From NCBI GenBank assembly GCA_963847615.1, contig CAWKAN010000010.1:15029-79028 (forward strand): a stretch of DNA of 64,000 nucleotides, written 5' to 3'. Made by a program: the position numbers and the translations under genes. Below, piece after piece: positions 8,318 to 18,084 of the stretch (position 1 is the stretch's first letter; the number at the start of each line of letters is the position of its first letter). The DNA comes from Palsa-883 sp963847615. GTDB taxonomy: Bacteria > Pseudomonadota > Alphaproteobacteria > Acetobacterales > Acetobacteraceae. The notes under the pieces are model-generated. The model had not been told where the DNA came from, made no database searches, and saw nothing but the letters and a program-made list of their open reading frames with translations.

Positions 8318-9549
8318 GACAGTCTCCAATCGGGCGTCGCCGCCGCCGCGCCGCGGCTCGCGCGCGCATACACATCCTGCCAGGCATCCACCACCGAGGA
8401 GACGCCGAACCGCGCGGCCGCCCGCGTCGCCTGCGCCCCCATCGCCGCGCGCCGCGCCGCGTCGTCCGCCTCGCCCTCGGGCCCGCGCAGCAGCCGAGCC
8501 AGCGCGGCGGCGAAGCTCTCGGGCCGGTCCGGCTCGGCCAGCAGCCCGACCTCGGGGCGGATCGTGTCCACCAGCGGCCCCTGCCGCGCGCCGACCGCGG
8601 GCAGCCCGGCGCTCATCGCCTGCAGCAGCACCATGCTCTGCGATTCCGAGGTGCTGGCCAGCGCGAACACGTCCGCCGCGCGGCACAACTCGGCCAGCCG
8701 GTCGTGGTCCAGCGTGCCGGTGAAGCGCACCGCGCCCGCCACGCCCAGCGCGCCCGCCAGCGCTTCCAGCGCCGGGCGCGCCGTGCCGTGCCCGGCCAGC
8801 ACCAGCTCGGCCCCCGGCACCGCGCGCCGCAGCGCCGGCAGCGCGCGCAGCAGCACGTCGATGCGCTTTTCCCGCGCCAGCCGCCCGGCATACAGCACGG
8901 TCGCCGCGCCCAGCCCCAGCCGCGCCTTCAGCGCCTGGCGCTCGCCCGGGCGCGGCGGGCGGAACCGCGCGGTGTCGATCGGGTTGGAGATCACCGCCCC
9001 CGGCCGATGGAACCCGTGCGCGCGCATGTCCGCCAGCGTCGCCTGCGACGGCGCGCTAACCCAGTCGAAATGGTTGTAGTAGCGCGCCAGCGTCCGCCAG
9101 CAGCCGCGTGCCACCGCCTCGCGCGCCACCGGCGCATACAGGCTGAACCCGCCGATCGCCCAGTGGTTGGTGCCGACCAGCGGGGTGCCCAGCCGGCGCG
9201 CCACCGCCAGCGCCTCCAGCCCGGTGCCGAGGAACGTGTGGCTGTGGATCACGTCCGGGCGGAACCGCGCCACCGCCGGCCAGCGCCGCCCGGTCGGCAG
9301 TACCAGCCGCGACTGTCCGGTGGAGCCCGGCATCGGCAGCGCGAACAGCCGGTGCACCTCAACCGAGGCGCCCAGCGCCGGCTCGGCCACGCCCAGGTTG
9401 GCGCGGGCGAAGTCGCGCGGCGCGGCGGCCGGGGCGAAGATCGCCACGGCGTGGCCTCGCGCGCCCAGCTCGCGCGCGCTGATCAGGATCGAATCCTGGA
9501 TGCCGCCCAGCTCGGGGTAGAAACTGTCGGTGAACAGCGCGATGCGCAT
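8308..9549 (-). CDS. Glycosyltransferase family 4
   Basis: A 413-residue GT-B-fold retaining glycosyltransferase. The N-terminal acceptor domain starts MRIALFTDSFYPELGGIQ, with DVIHSHTF near residue 100. The C-terminal donor domain holds LYAGRLAREKRIDVLLRAL and the E-x7-E region around STSESQSMVLLQAMSAG. The family includes lipid glycosyltransferases such as diglucosyl- or mannosyl-lipid synthases. It starts 7 bp after the DedA stop and overlaps the GT2 gene by 10 bp, so the three are almost certainly one transcription unit. Confidence 0.9.
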   Translation of the reverse strand: MRIALFTDSFYPELGGIQDSILISARELGARGHAVAIFAPAAAPRDFARANLGVAEPALGASVEVHRLFALPMPGSTGQSRLVLPTGRRWPAVARFRPDVIHSHTFLGTGLEALAVARRLGTPLVGTNHWAIGGFSLYAPVAREAVARGCWRTLARYYNHFDWVSAPSQATLADMRAHGFHRPGAVISNPIDTARFRPPRPGERQALKARLGLGAATVLYAGRLAREKRIDVLLRALPALRRAVPGAELVLAGHGTARPALEALAGALGVAGAVRFTGTLDHDRLAELCRAADVFALASTSESQSMVLLQAMSAGLPAVGARQGPLVDTIRPEVGLLAEPDRPESFAAALARLLRGPEGEADDAARRAAMGAQATRAAARFGVSSVVDAWQDVYARASRGAAAATPDWRLSCA

Positions 9550-9556
9550 CGGCCCG

Positions 9557-10153
9557 TCAGGCCTCCCGCCCGTCCGGCGCGCCCAGCATCCGCCGCGCCA
9601 TCAACAGCAGCGCGCTGCCGGCCAGCAGGAAGCCCACCACCCCGACGATCCGCAGCTCGCCCTGCAGCGGCGCATAGAGCTTGCCGAACCAATAGCCCAG
9701 CAGCACCAGCACCAGCGATTTCGGCAGCGTGCCCAGCAGGTTGAACGCCAGGAACCGGCCGAACGGCACGCGCGCCGCGCCGGCCGCCAGCAACACCGCG
9801 AAGCCGGCCGAGTGGGTCAGCTTGCCGAACAGCAGCATCGCCCCGGCGCGGGTGCGGATGCGCGGGGCCAGCACTTCGATCCGCCGGCGCAGCCGCGCCG
9901 CCCAGTCGCCGCCCAGCGCCGCCGGGCGCTGCCGCGCCCAGCGTCGGCCCGCCCAGCGCCCGACGGCGTAATACAGCCCGTCCCCGAGCAGATCGGCGAG
10001 CACCACGATCGCGTAGACGCCGGCGACGTCGAACATGCCCTGTGCGGCCAGGAACGCCGCGAGCACCGTCACCGCCGGGCCTTCGATGACCGCCAGCGGC
10101 AGCAGCGCGAGGTAGCCGTAGACCGCGATTGTGTGCTGGATCTCCGCGTGCAT
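9557..10153 (-). CDS. DedA-family membrane protein (VTT domain)
   Basis: A 198-residue integral membrane protein of the DedA/VTT family, implicated in moving lipid carriers across the inner membrane. Features include the re-entrant-loop segment EGPAVTVLAAFLAAQGMFD near residue 25, GDGLYYAVGRWAGRRW, the charged GKLTHSAGFAVLLAAGAARVPFGRFLAFN block carrying the family GxxR-type motif, and two C-terminal hydrophobic helices. The ATG at 10153 is the natural start. It lies between the phosphoesterase and glycosyltransferase genes, which fits a role in envelope glycolipid assembly. Confidence 0.88.
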   Translation of the reverse strand: MHAEIQHTIAVYGYLALLPLAVIEGPAVTVLAAFLAAQGMFDVAGVYAIVVLADLLGDGLYYAVGRWAGRRWARQRPAALGGDWAARLRRRIEVLAPRIRTRAGAMLLFGKLTHSAGFAVLLAAGAARVPFGRFLAFNLLGTLPKSLVLVLLGYWFGKLYAPLQGELRIVGVVGFLLAGSALLLMARRMLGAPDGREA

Positions 10154-10173
10154 CCGATACGTCCCTCGCGCCG

Positions 10174-11121
10174 TCAGGACAGCGCCGGCGCAGCCGGCTG
10201 CCGGCGCGGCGGCGCATCGGCCCGGTAAGTCGGCACCGCGTGGTCGGGCGCATCTTCCGCGAAGGCCGGCACCGTTTGGCCCGGCGCATCGGTCTGGTAG
10301 ATCGGCACCGCGCTTTCCGGCGCAGCGTAGATCGGCACCGCCGCATCCGGCGCATCGGCCGCGAAGATCCGCACCACCTGCTCCGCCGCCTCGGCCGGCC
10401 AGCGCAGCAACTCGAACCGCCCGTCCGGGTGCTCGACGACGGCGGTGCAGGACTCCACCCAATCGCCGGTGTTGACGTAGTGCACGCCGAGCCGGTCGTG
10501 CATCGCCGGGACATGGATGTGGCCGCAGATGACGCCCTGCACGTGCTGGCGCCGCGCCTCGGCAGCCAGCGCCTGCTCGAAGCGGGCGATGCACGCCGCG
10601 CTACGCCCGGTGCCGTGGCCCAGCCGCCGGCGCCAGCGGTGCATCGCGTCATTCGCCAGCACGGACGCCGCATACACCCAGATGCCGAGCGCCGCCAGCC
10701 GGCGCATCCGCCCCAGCACCGGGTCGAACCGGTCGCCGTGCACCACCAGGTGGCGCCGCCCGTCGGCGCCGTGATGGATCGCCTCGCTGACCACCTCGAT
10801 GCCGCCCAGCCGCACACCGATGGAGTGGCGCAGGAACTCGTCGTGGTTGCCCGGGATATACAGGATGCGCGCCCCGTCCTGCTGCTTGCGCAGCAGGCAG
10901 CGCACGATGTCGTCGTGCGAGCGCGGCCAGTGCCAGCGCGCCTTGAGCCGCCAGCCGTCAACCACGTCGCCCACCAGGTAGATCAGTTCCGCATCGCACG
11001 ATTGCAGCAGGTCGAGCAGGCGCTCGGCCTGGCAGTCACGGGTGCCGAGATGCAGGTCGGAGATGAACAGCGCTCGCACCCGCATGCGGCCCGTGCCCGG
11101 CGATCCGTAGCCATCTGCCAT
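10174..11121 (-). CDS. LpxH-like calcineurin-type metallophosphoesterase
   Basis: A 315-residue protein. The core, residues 15-245, is a dimetal phosphoesterase of the UDP-2,3-diacylglucosamine hydrolase-like group: D22-x-H24 (SDLHLG), G51-D52, G91-N-H-D94, H128-G-D130 and GHIHVPAMH. The ATG at 11121 is chosen because GGGAGAG precedes it; the internal ATG at 11085 has no such site. The last ~65 residues are an unusual Pro/Ala-rich tail with degenerate repeats of the AVPIYxxDAP type, which I do not expect in LpxH. It heads an operon with DedA, GT4 and GT2 genes, so it probably acts on a glycolipid or sugar-nucleotide intermediate. It need not be the lipid A enzyme. Confidence 0.85.
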   Translation of the reverse strand: MADGYGSPGTGRMRVRALFISDLHLGTRDCQAERLLDLLQSCDAELIYLVGDVVDGWRLKARWHWPRSHDDIVRCLLRKQQDGARILYIPGNHDEFLRHSIGVRLGGIEVVSEAIHHGADGRRHLVVHGDRFDPVLGRMRRLAALGIWVYAASVLANDAMHRWRRRLGHGTGRSAACIARFEQALAAEARRQHVQGVICGHIHVPAMHDRLGVHYVNTGDWVESCTAVVEHPDGRFELLRWPAEAAEQVVRIFAADAPDAAVPIYAAPESAVPIYQTDAPGQTVPAFAEDAPDHAVPTYRADAPPRRQPAAPALS

Positions 11122-11711
11122 CCGCTGTGCTCTCCCGCGTCTGCTCGCTGCCGTCCGCCGCATCGTCGTGCGTCGGCGCCACCGTCCGTCCACCCCGCCG
11201 GGCGGGCGCCGAAATCCACTGGAGCGACGACGGCTCACGGTTTCGACTCACACGCCTGCCCGATGAACTTCAGATAGGCGACCGTGTATTACTGACCTGT
11301 CGGGACGCTTACAATGCGCTTCGCATGACGGCAAATCTATACGTCCGTCATCAAGCGGCAATCCAAGGGTAATATTTACGTAATATATCGATCTCCCTCC
11401 GCCTTTGCGGAGGAGGCGCGGGGAGGGGGGAAGCGGCGTGCTGCCACGGTGCTGCGGGCGCCCATCCGGTGGTCGGTCGCCGCCCTGCCGGTCCAGCCAC
11501 CGCGCCGCCGCACCCGCACGGCGCCAATTCGCACTGCCTGCGGCGGCTCATCGACGCCAGCAAGAACGGCACCCGCCGCCGCTGCGACATGACCGCCCGC
11601 GGCAACCGCGCCGCGCCGCGCCGCAACTCCCTGAAGTGGCAACAGCTATGACGGCGCCTGATCGGACCATGCAGCGCGCGCAATGCGGCAGGCTAGGCAA
11701 ACGCCACAGGC
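11122..11711. other. Gene-poor stretch with an AT-rich island
   Basis: This 590-bp divergent intergenic region lies between the phosphoesterase and helicase genes. At 11371-11392 there is a strikingly AT-rich patch (TAATATTTACGTAATATATC) in otherwise G+C-rich DNA, followed by a CCTCCGCC/GGAGGAGG hairpin. A plus-strand frame ending at 11372 would encode a peptide whose last ~55 residues (after AEIHWSDDGSRFRLTRLPDE) have balanced composition. It may be a gene remnant, but I recognise no family and there is no clear start. Promoters for either flanking gene may lie here. Confidence 0.4.
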
Positions 11712-11774
11712 TTGCGCGGCCTCCGGGGCGCCGCCCGGGTTAACGAATCGGACAAAGTGCAGTCTTCTGTGCCA

Positions 11775-14700
11775 ATGAACTTCATGCCCACACGCCAATC
11801 CTCGCCCGACCTGTTGGCGCGCTACGCGCAACTGCCGCCCGGACCCAAACTGGTCCTGCGGTTGAAAACCCTGCTGATCCCGCCCGTGACGAAGTCCGAA
11901 TTCGTGGATTGCATGAAGGCAACCGGGCTGCGCACGCGACAGGACAAGGCCTGGTCGCCCCAACTCGTCAACGCCATGCTCGACGAGCTTCGCAGCCAGG
12001 GACTGCTGAGCAATGACCACGCCTGCCTGCCGGCGCTGGTGCATCCCGTGGCGGCCGATGCCGGGGCATCCGCGGATGCCGAGGCGCTGGCCACGGCGAT
12101 CCGCCGGCTGTTTCCCGCGCAAGGCAGAAACCTCTACGCCTATGCCTACGCCCCCACGATTTACCGCGATGCCCTGCACCGCCTGATCCGACTCGCGGTC
12201 TACACCAACGAGGCGACCGAGTTCATCGCCTGCCGCGACCTTTGCGACAGGACGTTTGGTCTTCATGGCACGATCATGTTGCTTGCCGCCACGTTCTACG
12301 ACGTGCCGCTGGCGGCGGACTGGATCGCCGCCCGGCATCCGGCCATTCAGGCGCCGCTGCTCGAAGCCAAGCTCAACGCCTTCATCGTGACCGGCCTGGG
12401 CGGCCCGGAAATGCTGGCGACGGTCGCGCTCAGCCGGGCGCAGCGGACCCAGCTGGGCTTCGGCGAGATGTGGGCCCAACTGCTGCGCTACGATCTGCTC
12501 GCCGGCCGCGTGGACGACGTGCGCGACGCGGCGAAGGTGATTGAGCACAGCGCCGGCGAACACAGCGCCAGCGCCGCCAGCACCAGTGGGATCAGCCCCA
12601 GCGGGACCAGCCCCAGCGGGACCAGCCGGGGTGTGCCGAACGCCGGCGAGCTGCTGCAGGCGCTGGCGGGCGCGGTCGCTTTCCTGGAGGGGCGCAACGA
12701 GGCGGCGCTGCAGCACTACCGCGACGCCCTGAAGCTGCGCCGCAAGCGCCTCGGCAAGCGCAAGGTGTTCCTGGAAAACGAGCACAGCACGTTTTTCCTG
12801 CTGGCGCTGCTGCGCGCCAACGACCCCCGGCTGCATGCCGAGATCCAGGCCGGACTCGATGCCGCGCTGTCCGAGCGTGCCGCCCACGACGCCGGCTTGC
12901 CGGCGATGCAGGCGCTGCTCTGGCTGGTCCAGGGGCTCGAAGCCAGGGCGCGCGAACTGCTGCGTGGGCTGCGCCAGGCGATGCCGTCCGCCCCGCTCGC
13001 CGCCGCCTGCGTCGCGCTGGCCGAGCATGCCGTGGATGCCGCGCTGTCACGCGCGAACCGCGCCGACCTCGCCGCCCGCTTCGAGCAGTTTCGCGACACG
13101 CTGCCGCTGATCGCCCGCATCTACGCCGAAATCCTGGCCGAGGTGGCGGCGCAGCCCGGCCCCTACCAAGCCTGGCTCGCCCCGCACGGCGGCCTCGCCT
13201 TCACCCGGATCATCCAGACCCTGCAACCCTGGGAGCGGGCGCTGGAGAGCCTCGACGCCCTGCTCGGCGGCAGGGAGGCCGGCGGCGAGGCCGCCAAGGC
13301 GCCGCGCAAGGCGAAGCGCCTGGTCTGGTTCGTCGATCCGGACGCCGAGGACGTGGCGGTTGCCGAGCAATCGGCGAAGGGCCGCGACGGCTGGACCGAC
13401 GGAAGGGCGGTGTCGATGAAGCGACTGCATGAACAGGACCCGCGGCTCGACTACCTGACGCCGCAGGACCGCGCGGCGCTGCGCACGATCCGCAAGGAGG
13501 CGTCGGGCTGGCGCGGCGAGGACAGCTACGCCTTCGACACGCCGCGCACGATCGCCGCCCTGGTCGGCCATCCGGCGGTGTTCGACGCCCGCCGGCGCGC
13601 GCAACCGCTCGAACTGGTGGCCTATCCGCTGGAGCTGCTGGTCACCGCGGAACGCGACGGCTACCGCATCGCGCTGTCGCACGAGGCCGCAGCAGCGACG
13701 GTGTTCCTGGAGGCCGAGACGCCGGCGCGCTACCGGGTGATCGAGTTTCCGCGCAAGATGCTGGCGGTGCAGGAGATCCTCGGCGCGCGAGGGCCTGATC
13801 GTGCCCGCCGCCGCGCGCGACCAGGTGCTCGCCATGGTGCGCCGGGACAGTCCGGCGCTGCCGATCCGGGCCGAAATCGCCGAGGTCGAGCAGCCCGGGA
13901 TCGAGGGAGAATCCGCCGCCGGTCGTCCAATTGGTGCCGTACGGGGCGGGGTTGAGGCTGTCCCTGCTGGTCCGGCCGTTCGGCGCCAAGGGTCCGGCCT
14001 ATGTGGCGGGCCTCGGCGGGCGCTCCGTGCTGGCGAGCGTCGGCGGCCAACAGCTTCGCGCCATCCGCGATCTGCCGCGCGAACTGGCCGAGCGCAACGC
14101 CCTGGTCGCCGCCATCCCAACCTTGCGTGATCGCGGCGGCGCGGAGCTGCACGACCTGGTGGTCGAGGACCTGGAGGGCTGCCTCGACCTGCTGTTGGAG
14201 CTGCGCTCCTACACCGGGCCGATCGCGGTCGAGTGGCCGGAAGGCCGTGCGATGCGGGTCAGCCCGGTGGCGGCCGGCAACCTGAAGCTGCGCGTCGCCA
14301 AGGACCACGACTGGTTCAGCGTCGATGGCACCGTCGCGCTGGATGACGAGCAGGTGCTGGACATGCGCTTCCTGCTCGACCGGCTCGACCGCATCCAGGG
14401 GCGGTTCGTGCCGCTGGGGGACGGCAGCTTCGTCGCGCTGACCAGGCAGTTGCAGGCGCAGTTGCAGCGCCTGGCCGCGGTGTCGGAACCGCCCCGGGCC
14501 GGATCGCAAAAGGCTGGGCGGCGGGTGCACGCGCTGGGCGCCCCGGCGCTGGACGCGGTGCTGGCGGACGCCGGCGAGGTCAGCGCGGACGCCGCCTGGA
14601 AAAAACACGTCGCCCGCATCCGTGCCGCCGAGGGCTGGACGCCGGTGCTGCCGCCGACCTTGCAGGCGGAGCTGCGCGACTACCAGGTGGAGGGCTTCGT

Positions 14701-16042
14701 CTGGCTCTCCCGCCTGGCGCGCTGGGGGGCCGGCGCCTGCCTGGCCGACGACATGGGCCTGGGCAAGACCGTGCAGGCGATCGCGGTGATGCTGGACCGC
14801 GCGCAGGAGGGACCGTGCCTGGTGGTCGCGCCCACCTCGGTCTGCCCGAACTGGGAGGCCGAGATCGCCCGATTCGCGCCAACGCTGCGCACCCATCGGC
14901 TGTCGGCGGCGGGCGACCGGGCGGCGCTGATCGCCGGCCTCGGCGCGCGCGACGTGCTGGTGTGCAGCTACGGGCTGCTGCACCAGGCGGCCGAGGACCT
15001 GGCCGGCCGGCCCTGGCAGATGGTGGTGCTGGACGAGGCGCAGGCGATCAAGAACGCCGACACCAAGCGGGCGCAGGCGACGCAGGCGCTGCAGGCCGGG
15101 TTCCGCCTGGCGCTGACCGGCACGCCGGTGGAGAACTACCTCGACGAGCTCTGGAGCCTGTTCAACTTCGTCAATCCCGGCCTGCTGGGCTCGCGCGAGG
15201 GGTTCCAGAAGCGGTTCGCCCGGCCGATCGAGCGGGACAAGGACCACAACGCGCGTCAGGCGTTGCGCGCGTTGCTGCGCCCGTTCCTGCTGCGCCGGAC
15301 CAAGGCGGCGGTGCTGAGCGAGCTGCCGCCGCGCACCGAGCAGACGCTGAATGTCGAGATGCAAGAGGCCGAACGCGCCTTCTACGAAGCGTTGCGGCAG
15401 CGCTCGCTGGAGCGGATCGCCGCGTTGGATGCGCCGGAGGGGCGGCGCAAGATCCAGATCCTGGCCGAGATCACCCGGCTGCGGCGGGCCTGCTGCAATC
15501 CCGCGCTGATCGACGCCGCCGCCTTGGTGCCGAGCGGCAAGCTGGCGGCGTTCCTGGAACTGGTCGAGGAGCTGATCCGCAACCGCCACCGCGCGCTGGT
15601 GTTCAGCCAGTTCGTCGGCCATCTGGACCTGGTGCGCGCGGCGCTGGACGCGCGCGGGATTCGCTATGAATACCTCGACGGCGCCACGCCCTCGAACGAG
15701 CGCGAGCGCCGCGTGGCGGCGTTCCAGGCGGGCGGGGCGGACCTGTTCCTGATCAGCCTGCGTGCCGGCGGCACCGGGCTGAACCTGACCGCGGCGGACT
15801 ACGTCGTGCATCTGGACCCGTGGTGGAACCCCGCGGTCGAGGACCAGGCCTCGGACCGTGCGCACCGGATCGGCCAGGAGCGGCCGGTGACGATCTATCG
15901 GCTGATCATGCAGGACAGCATCGAGGAGCGCATCCTGCGCCTGCACCGCGACAAGCGCGACCTTGCGTCCGAGCTGCTGGACGGCGCGGAGGTGGCGGGG
16001 CGGTTGAGCGAGGCGGCGTTGCTGGATTTGATCCGGGGGTGA
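11775..16042 (+). CDS. SNF2-family helicase, interrupted by two frameshifts
   Basis: The product would have about 1421 residues if single extra bases near 13786 and 13927 are removed. The N-terminal ~700 residues have no recognisable domain except a Ser/Gly/Pro-rich patch made by a 15-bp tandem repeat near 12596. The C-terminal half holds a complete SNF2 ATPase: DDMGLGKTVQ (Walker A), DEAQAIKNA (motif II), LTGTPVEN (III), RAGGTGLNLTAAD and QASDRAHRIGQ (V/VI). Such proteins remodel DNA- or RNA-polymerase-bound complexes; the role here is unknown. ATG 11775 is preferred over the TTG at 11712 because it is an ATG close to the conserved region. Continuity of homology across both breaks suggests sequencing errors or a very recent mutation. 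Confidence 0.85.
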
Positions 16043-16332
16043 AGCGGGGAGCGTCGGTCTTGCCGGGCCGCTTCGCCCATGCGCGCACGCCATGCCAGGG
16101 CGGGACCCCGGGGGTCGCATGGGGCAGCGGGCTGGGCGGCAAGCCGCGCTGAAGCAGTCGGTCGTGGATCGGTTCGAGTGCCGCCGACCCTCGACCGAAC
16201 CAGCCGGGCGCCTGTCGGACCGGCAAGGTGTCTGCCAGGCGCGCAACACGGCCGGGCGCCTGCGTGGCCGCGGCGGCAGCCCGCCCGGCCCGGCGGGGTG
16301 GCAAAGTTTCGGGCCGCCGGTAAGATACCGCC

Positions 16333-17292
16333 ATGACCCCAGACGAACCACCGACCACCGAGACCCTCCTCGACGCCTTCGCCACCGCCGGGCGCGTGCT
16401 GCCGCACGCCGCGCTGCGCCACGCGGTGGACCGCTGGGCGGAGGTCGGCACCACGCTTCTCGCGACGCTGCAGGACGTCGCCGACGGGGCCGACCGGACC
16501 GATCGCACGAACGACATTCTGTTCTTCGGCATTTACCTGATGGCGCAGCTCTGCGAGACGCGCGCGTTCCACCCGCTCTGCGCCGTCGCCGCCGACGGTG
16601 AACGAATCGTTGAGTTGATCGGGGACGGCGTCACCGAGGACCTCTCGCTGATCCTCACGCGCACCTACGACGATGATCCGGCACCGCTGCGCACGCTGAT
16701 CGAGGCCGCGGACGCCAGCGAGTACGCGCGCAATGCCGCCCTTGACTCGCTGGCCTGGCTGACGGCCACGGGACGGATCGATCGCCGCGACACCGCGCGC
16801 TATCTGCGCGACCTCTTCACGACGCTTCGCCCGCAAAACGACTGCTTTGTCTGGGTGGGTTGGCAGTCGGCCATTGCCCATCTCGGCCTCGACGAACTCG
16901 TTCCGCTGGTCGAGCAGGCCTTCGCCAGCGGCTGGATCGATCGGGGGGTGATGGAGCTTGACGATTTTCAGTCGGACCTGAACGCGGCGCGGCAGGCCGC
17001 CGAACCGACTGCGGTGTTCGAACCCAACATCAGGGACGACGGCCGCCTCGACGACGCGGTGCGTCATCTGTCCGACTGGGACGCCTTTCGCCCGGAGGAC
17101 GATCCCATGCCGAAACAGGACGGGTACATGCCGATACCGGCCGCCGCGCCGCAGCTCGCCGTGGCGGCACCGCAGCGACCCATGAACGCGGCACCCCTCC
17201 GCAAACCGAAAAGCGCGGTCGGCCGCAACGATCCCTGCCCCTGCGGCAGCGGCAAGAAGTTCAAGAAATGCTGCCTGGGCAAGCCGCAGTAG
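16333..17292 (+). CDS. DUF1186 protein with C-terminal SEC-C zinc motif
   Basis: A 319-residue cytoplasmic protein. Residues ~1-230 fit the alpha-helical DUF1186 fold (LLDAFATAGRVLPHAALRHAVDRW at the start, YARNAALDSLAWLTATGRI in the middle). A linker follows, and the C-terminus is the SEC-C motif NDPCPCGSGKKFKKCCLG, whose three Cys plus Cys/His bind zinc as in the SecA tail, where it contacts SecB and ribosomes. The function of DUF1186 is unknown. The ATG at 16333 follows a weak GGTAAGAT-type leader. The gene appears to stand alone. Confidence 0.88.
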   Translation: MTPDEPPTTETLLDAFATAGRVLPHAALRHAVDRWAEVGTTLLATLQDVADGADRTDRTNDILFFGIYLMAQLCETRAFHPLCAVAADGERIVELIGDGVTEDLSLILTRTYDDDPAPLRTLIEAADASEYARNAALDSLAWLTATGRIDRRDTARYLRDLFTTLRPQNDCFVWVGWQSAIAHLGLDELVPLVEQAFASGWIDRGVMELDDFQSDLNAARQAAEPTAVFEPNIRDDGRLDDAVRHLSDWDAFRPEDDPMPKQDGYMPIPAAAPQLAVAAPQRPMNAAPLRKPKSAVGRNDPCPCGSGKKFKKCCLGKPQ

Positions 17293-17359
17293 CGGCCCCC
17301 GGGCAGGCCTGCGCCGCAACCTCCGACCAGCCGGGCCACTCCCTGGCCTTGCCGCCCCG

Positions 17360-17644
17360 CTACCTGGCGCGCGTGGTCTTGCCGCCGCGGCGCGGTCGCG
17401 CCGCGCCCTCTGCCCGCTTTTGTTGCGGGGCCGCCGCCCGTCGCGCGCCCCCCGCCCGGCCGCGCGGCCGCCGCGCCTTGCGTCCGCGCAGCCGGCCCCA
17501 CAAAACGCCCGCCGCCACGGCCAGCACAATCGCCACGGCGGCAACGAGGGCATGTGCCCACAGCAACCCGCCCACCAGCTCCAGCACCGCGCCGGTGTCC
17601 AGGATCAGCCCGGCGGCAAAGACCAGCACGACCAGCAGGAACAT
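17360..17644 (-). CDS. Small two-helix membrane protein with basic tail
   Basis: A 94-residue protein from ATG 17644. Residues 1-20 (MFLLVVLVFAAGLILDTGAV) and ~30-50 (HALVAAVAIVLAVAAGVLWG) form two hydrophobic helices; the remaining ~40 residues are extremely rich in Arg, Lys and Ala, giving a cytoplasmic nucleic-acid-like tail. No family recognised. No strong ribosome-binding site is visible and a GTG twelve bases further upstream is a possible alternative start. The clear 2-TM-plus-tail pattern is the only argument that it is real. Confidence 0.5.
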   Translation of the reverse strand: MFLLVVLVFAAGLILDTGAVLELVGGLLWAHALVAAVAIVLAVAAGVLWGRLRGRKARRPRGRAGGARRAAAPQQKRAEGAARPRRGGKTTRAR

Positions 17645-17734
17645 GGCAACTCGCACGATGGGCGGACCCTCCCGCGTGCCGTGCCCCCGCGCAAGCCGGT
17701 TCTCGCCGCCGCGCAGGGCAATCGGGGGCGCGAA

Positions 17735-18026
17735 GGGAAGGTCGGGGCTCCGCCCCGAACCCCGCCAGGGGGCTTTGCCCCCTGGACCCCCACCAGAGGC
17801 AGCGGCCTCTGGACTCCTTGACTGGGAGTGTGGGGAGGGGAAGGGGGCGTGGGGGCACGGCGACGGGGGGCGTCCGGCACACCGGACGCCCCCCGTCGCC
17901 GTGCCCCCACGCCCCCTTCCCCTCCCCACACTCCCAGTCCGGGGTTCCAAGGGCTCCGCCCTTGGCGGGGTTCCAAGGGGCAGCGCCCCTTGGTGGGGTC
18001 TGGGGCGGAGCCCCAGCCTTCCTTCA
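17735..18026. repeat. Mosaic palindromic repeat (family A) with perfect 58-bp hairpin
   Basis: Left modules (17741-17817) are TCGGGGCTCCGCCCCGA, CAGGGGGCTTTGCCCCCTG and CCAGAGGCAGCGGCCTCTGG. A perfect inverted repeat follows, arms 17820-17877 and 17882-17939 around a 4-base loop. The right side (17941-18024) has CAAGGGCTCCGCCCTTG, CAAGGGGCAGCGCCCCTTG and GGGGCGGAGCCCC modules. It is the mirror image, module for module, of the copy at 3815-4097. The hairpin core GGCGACGGGGGGCGTCCGG differs from the first copy's core, while the outer CTGGGAGTGTGGGGAGGGG segment is shared. It occupies nearly all of the 440-bp gap between the small membrane protein and the transporter genes. Confidence 0.85.
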
Positions 18027-18084
18027 CTTCACCCGATTGCCCAGCGCCGCCGCGCCGCGCCCGCGGCAGGCGGCGAAACCGACG

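Noticed and set aside
12596..12640. 15-bp tandem repeat inside the helicase N-terminal half
   Set aside because: In frame and only about three copies; it encodes a Ser/Gly/Pro linker and does not indicate a separate feature.
11646..13028. Long minus-strand frame antisense to the helicase
   Set aside because: Shadow frame of high-GC coding DNA; no domains and low-complexity Gly/Arg/Gln composition.
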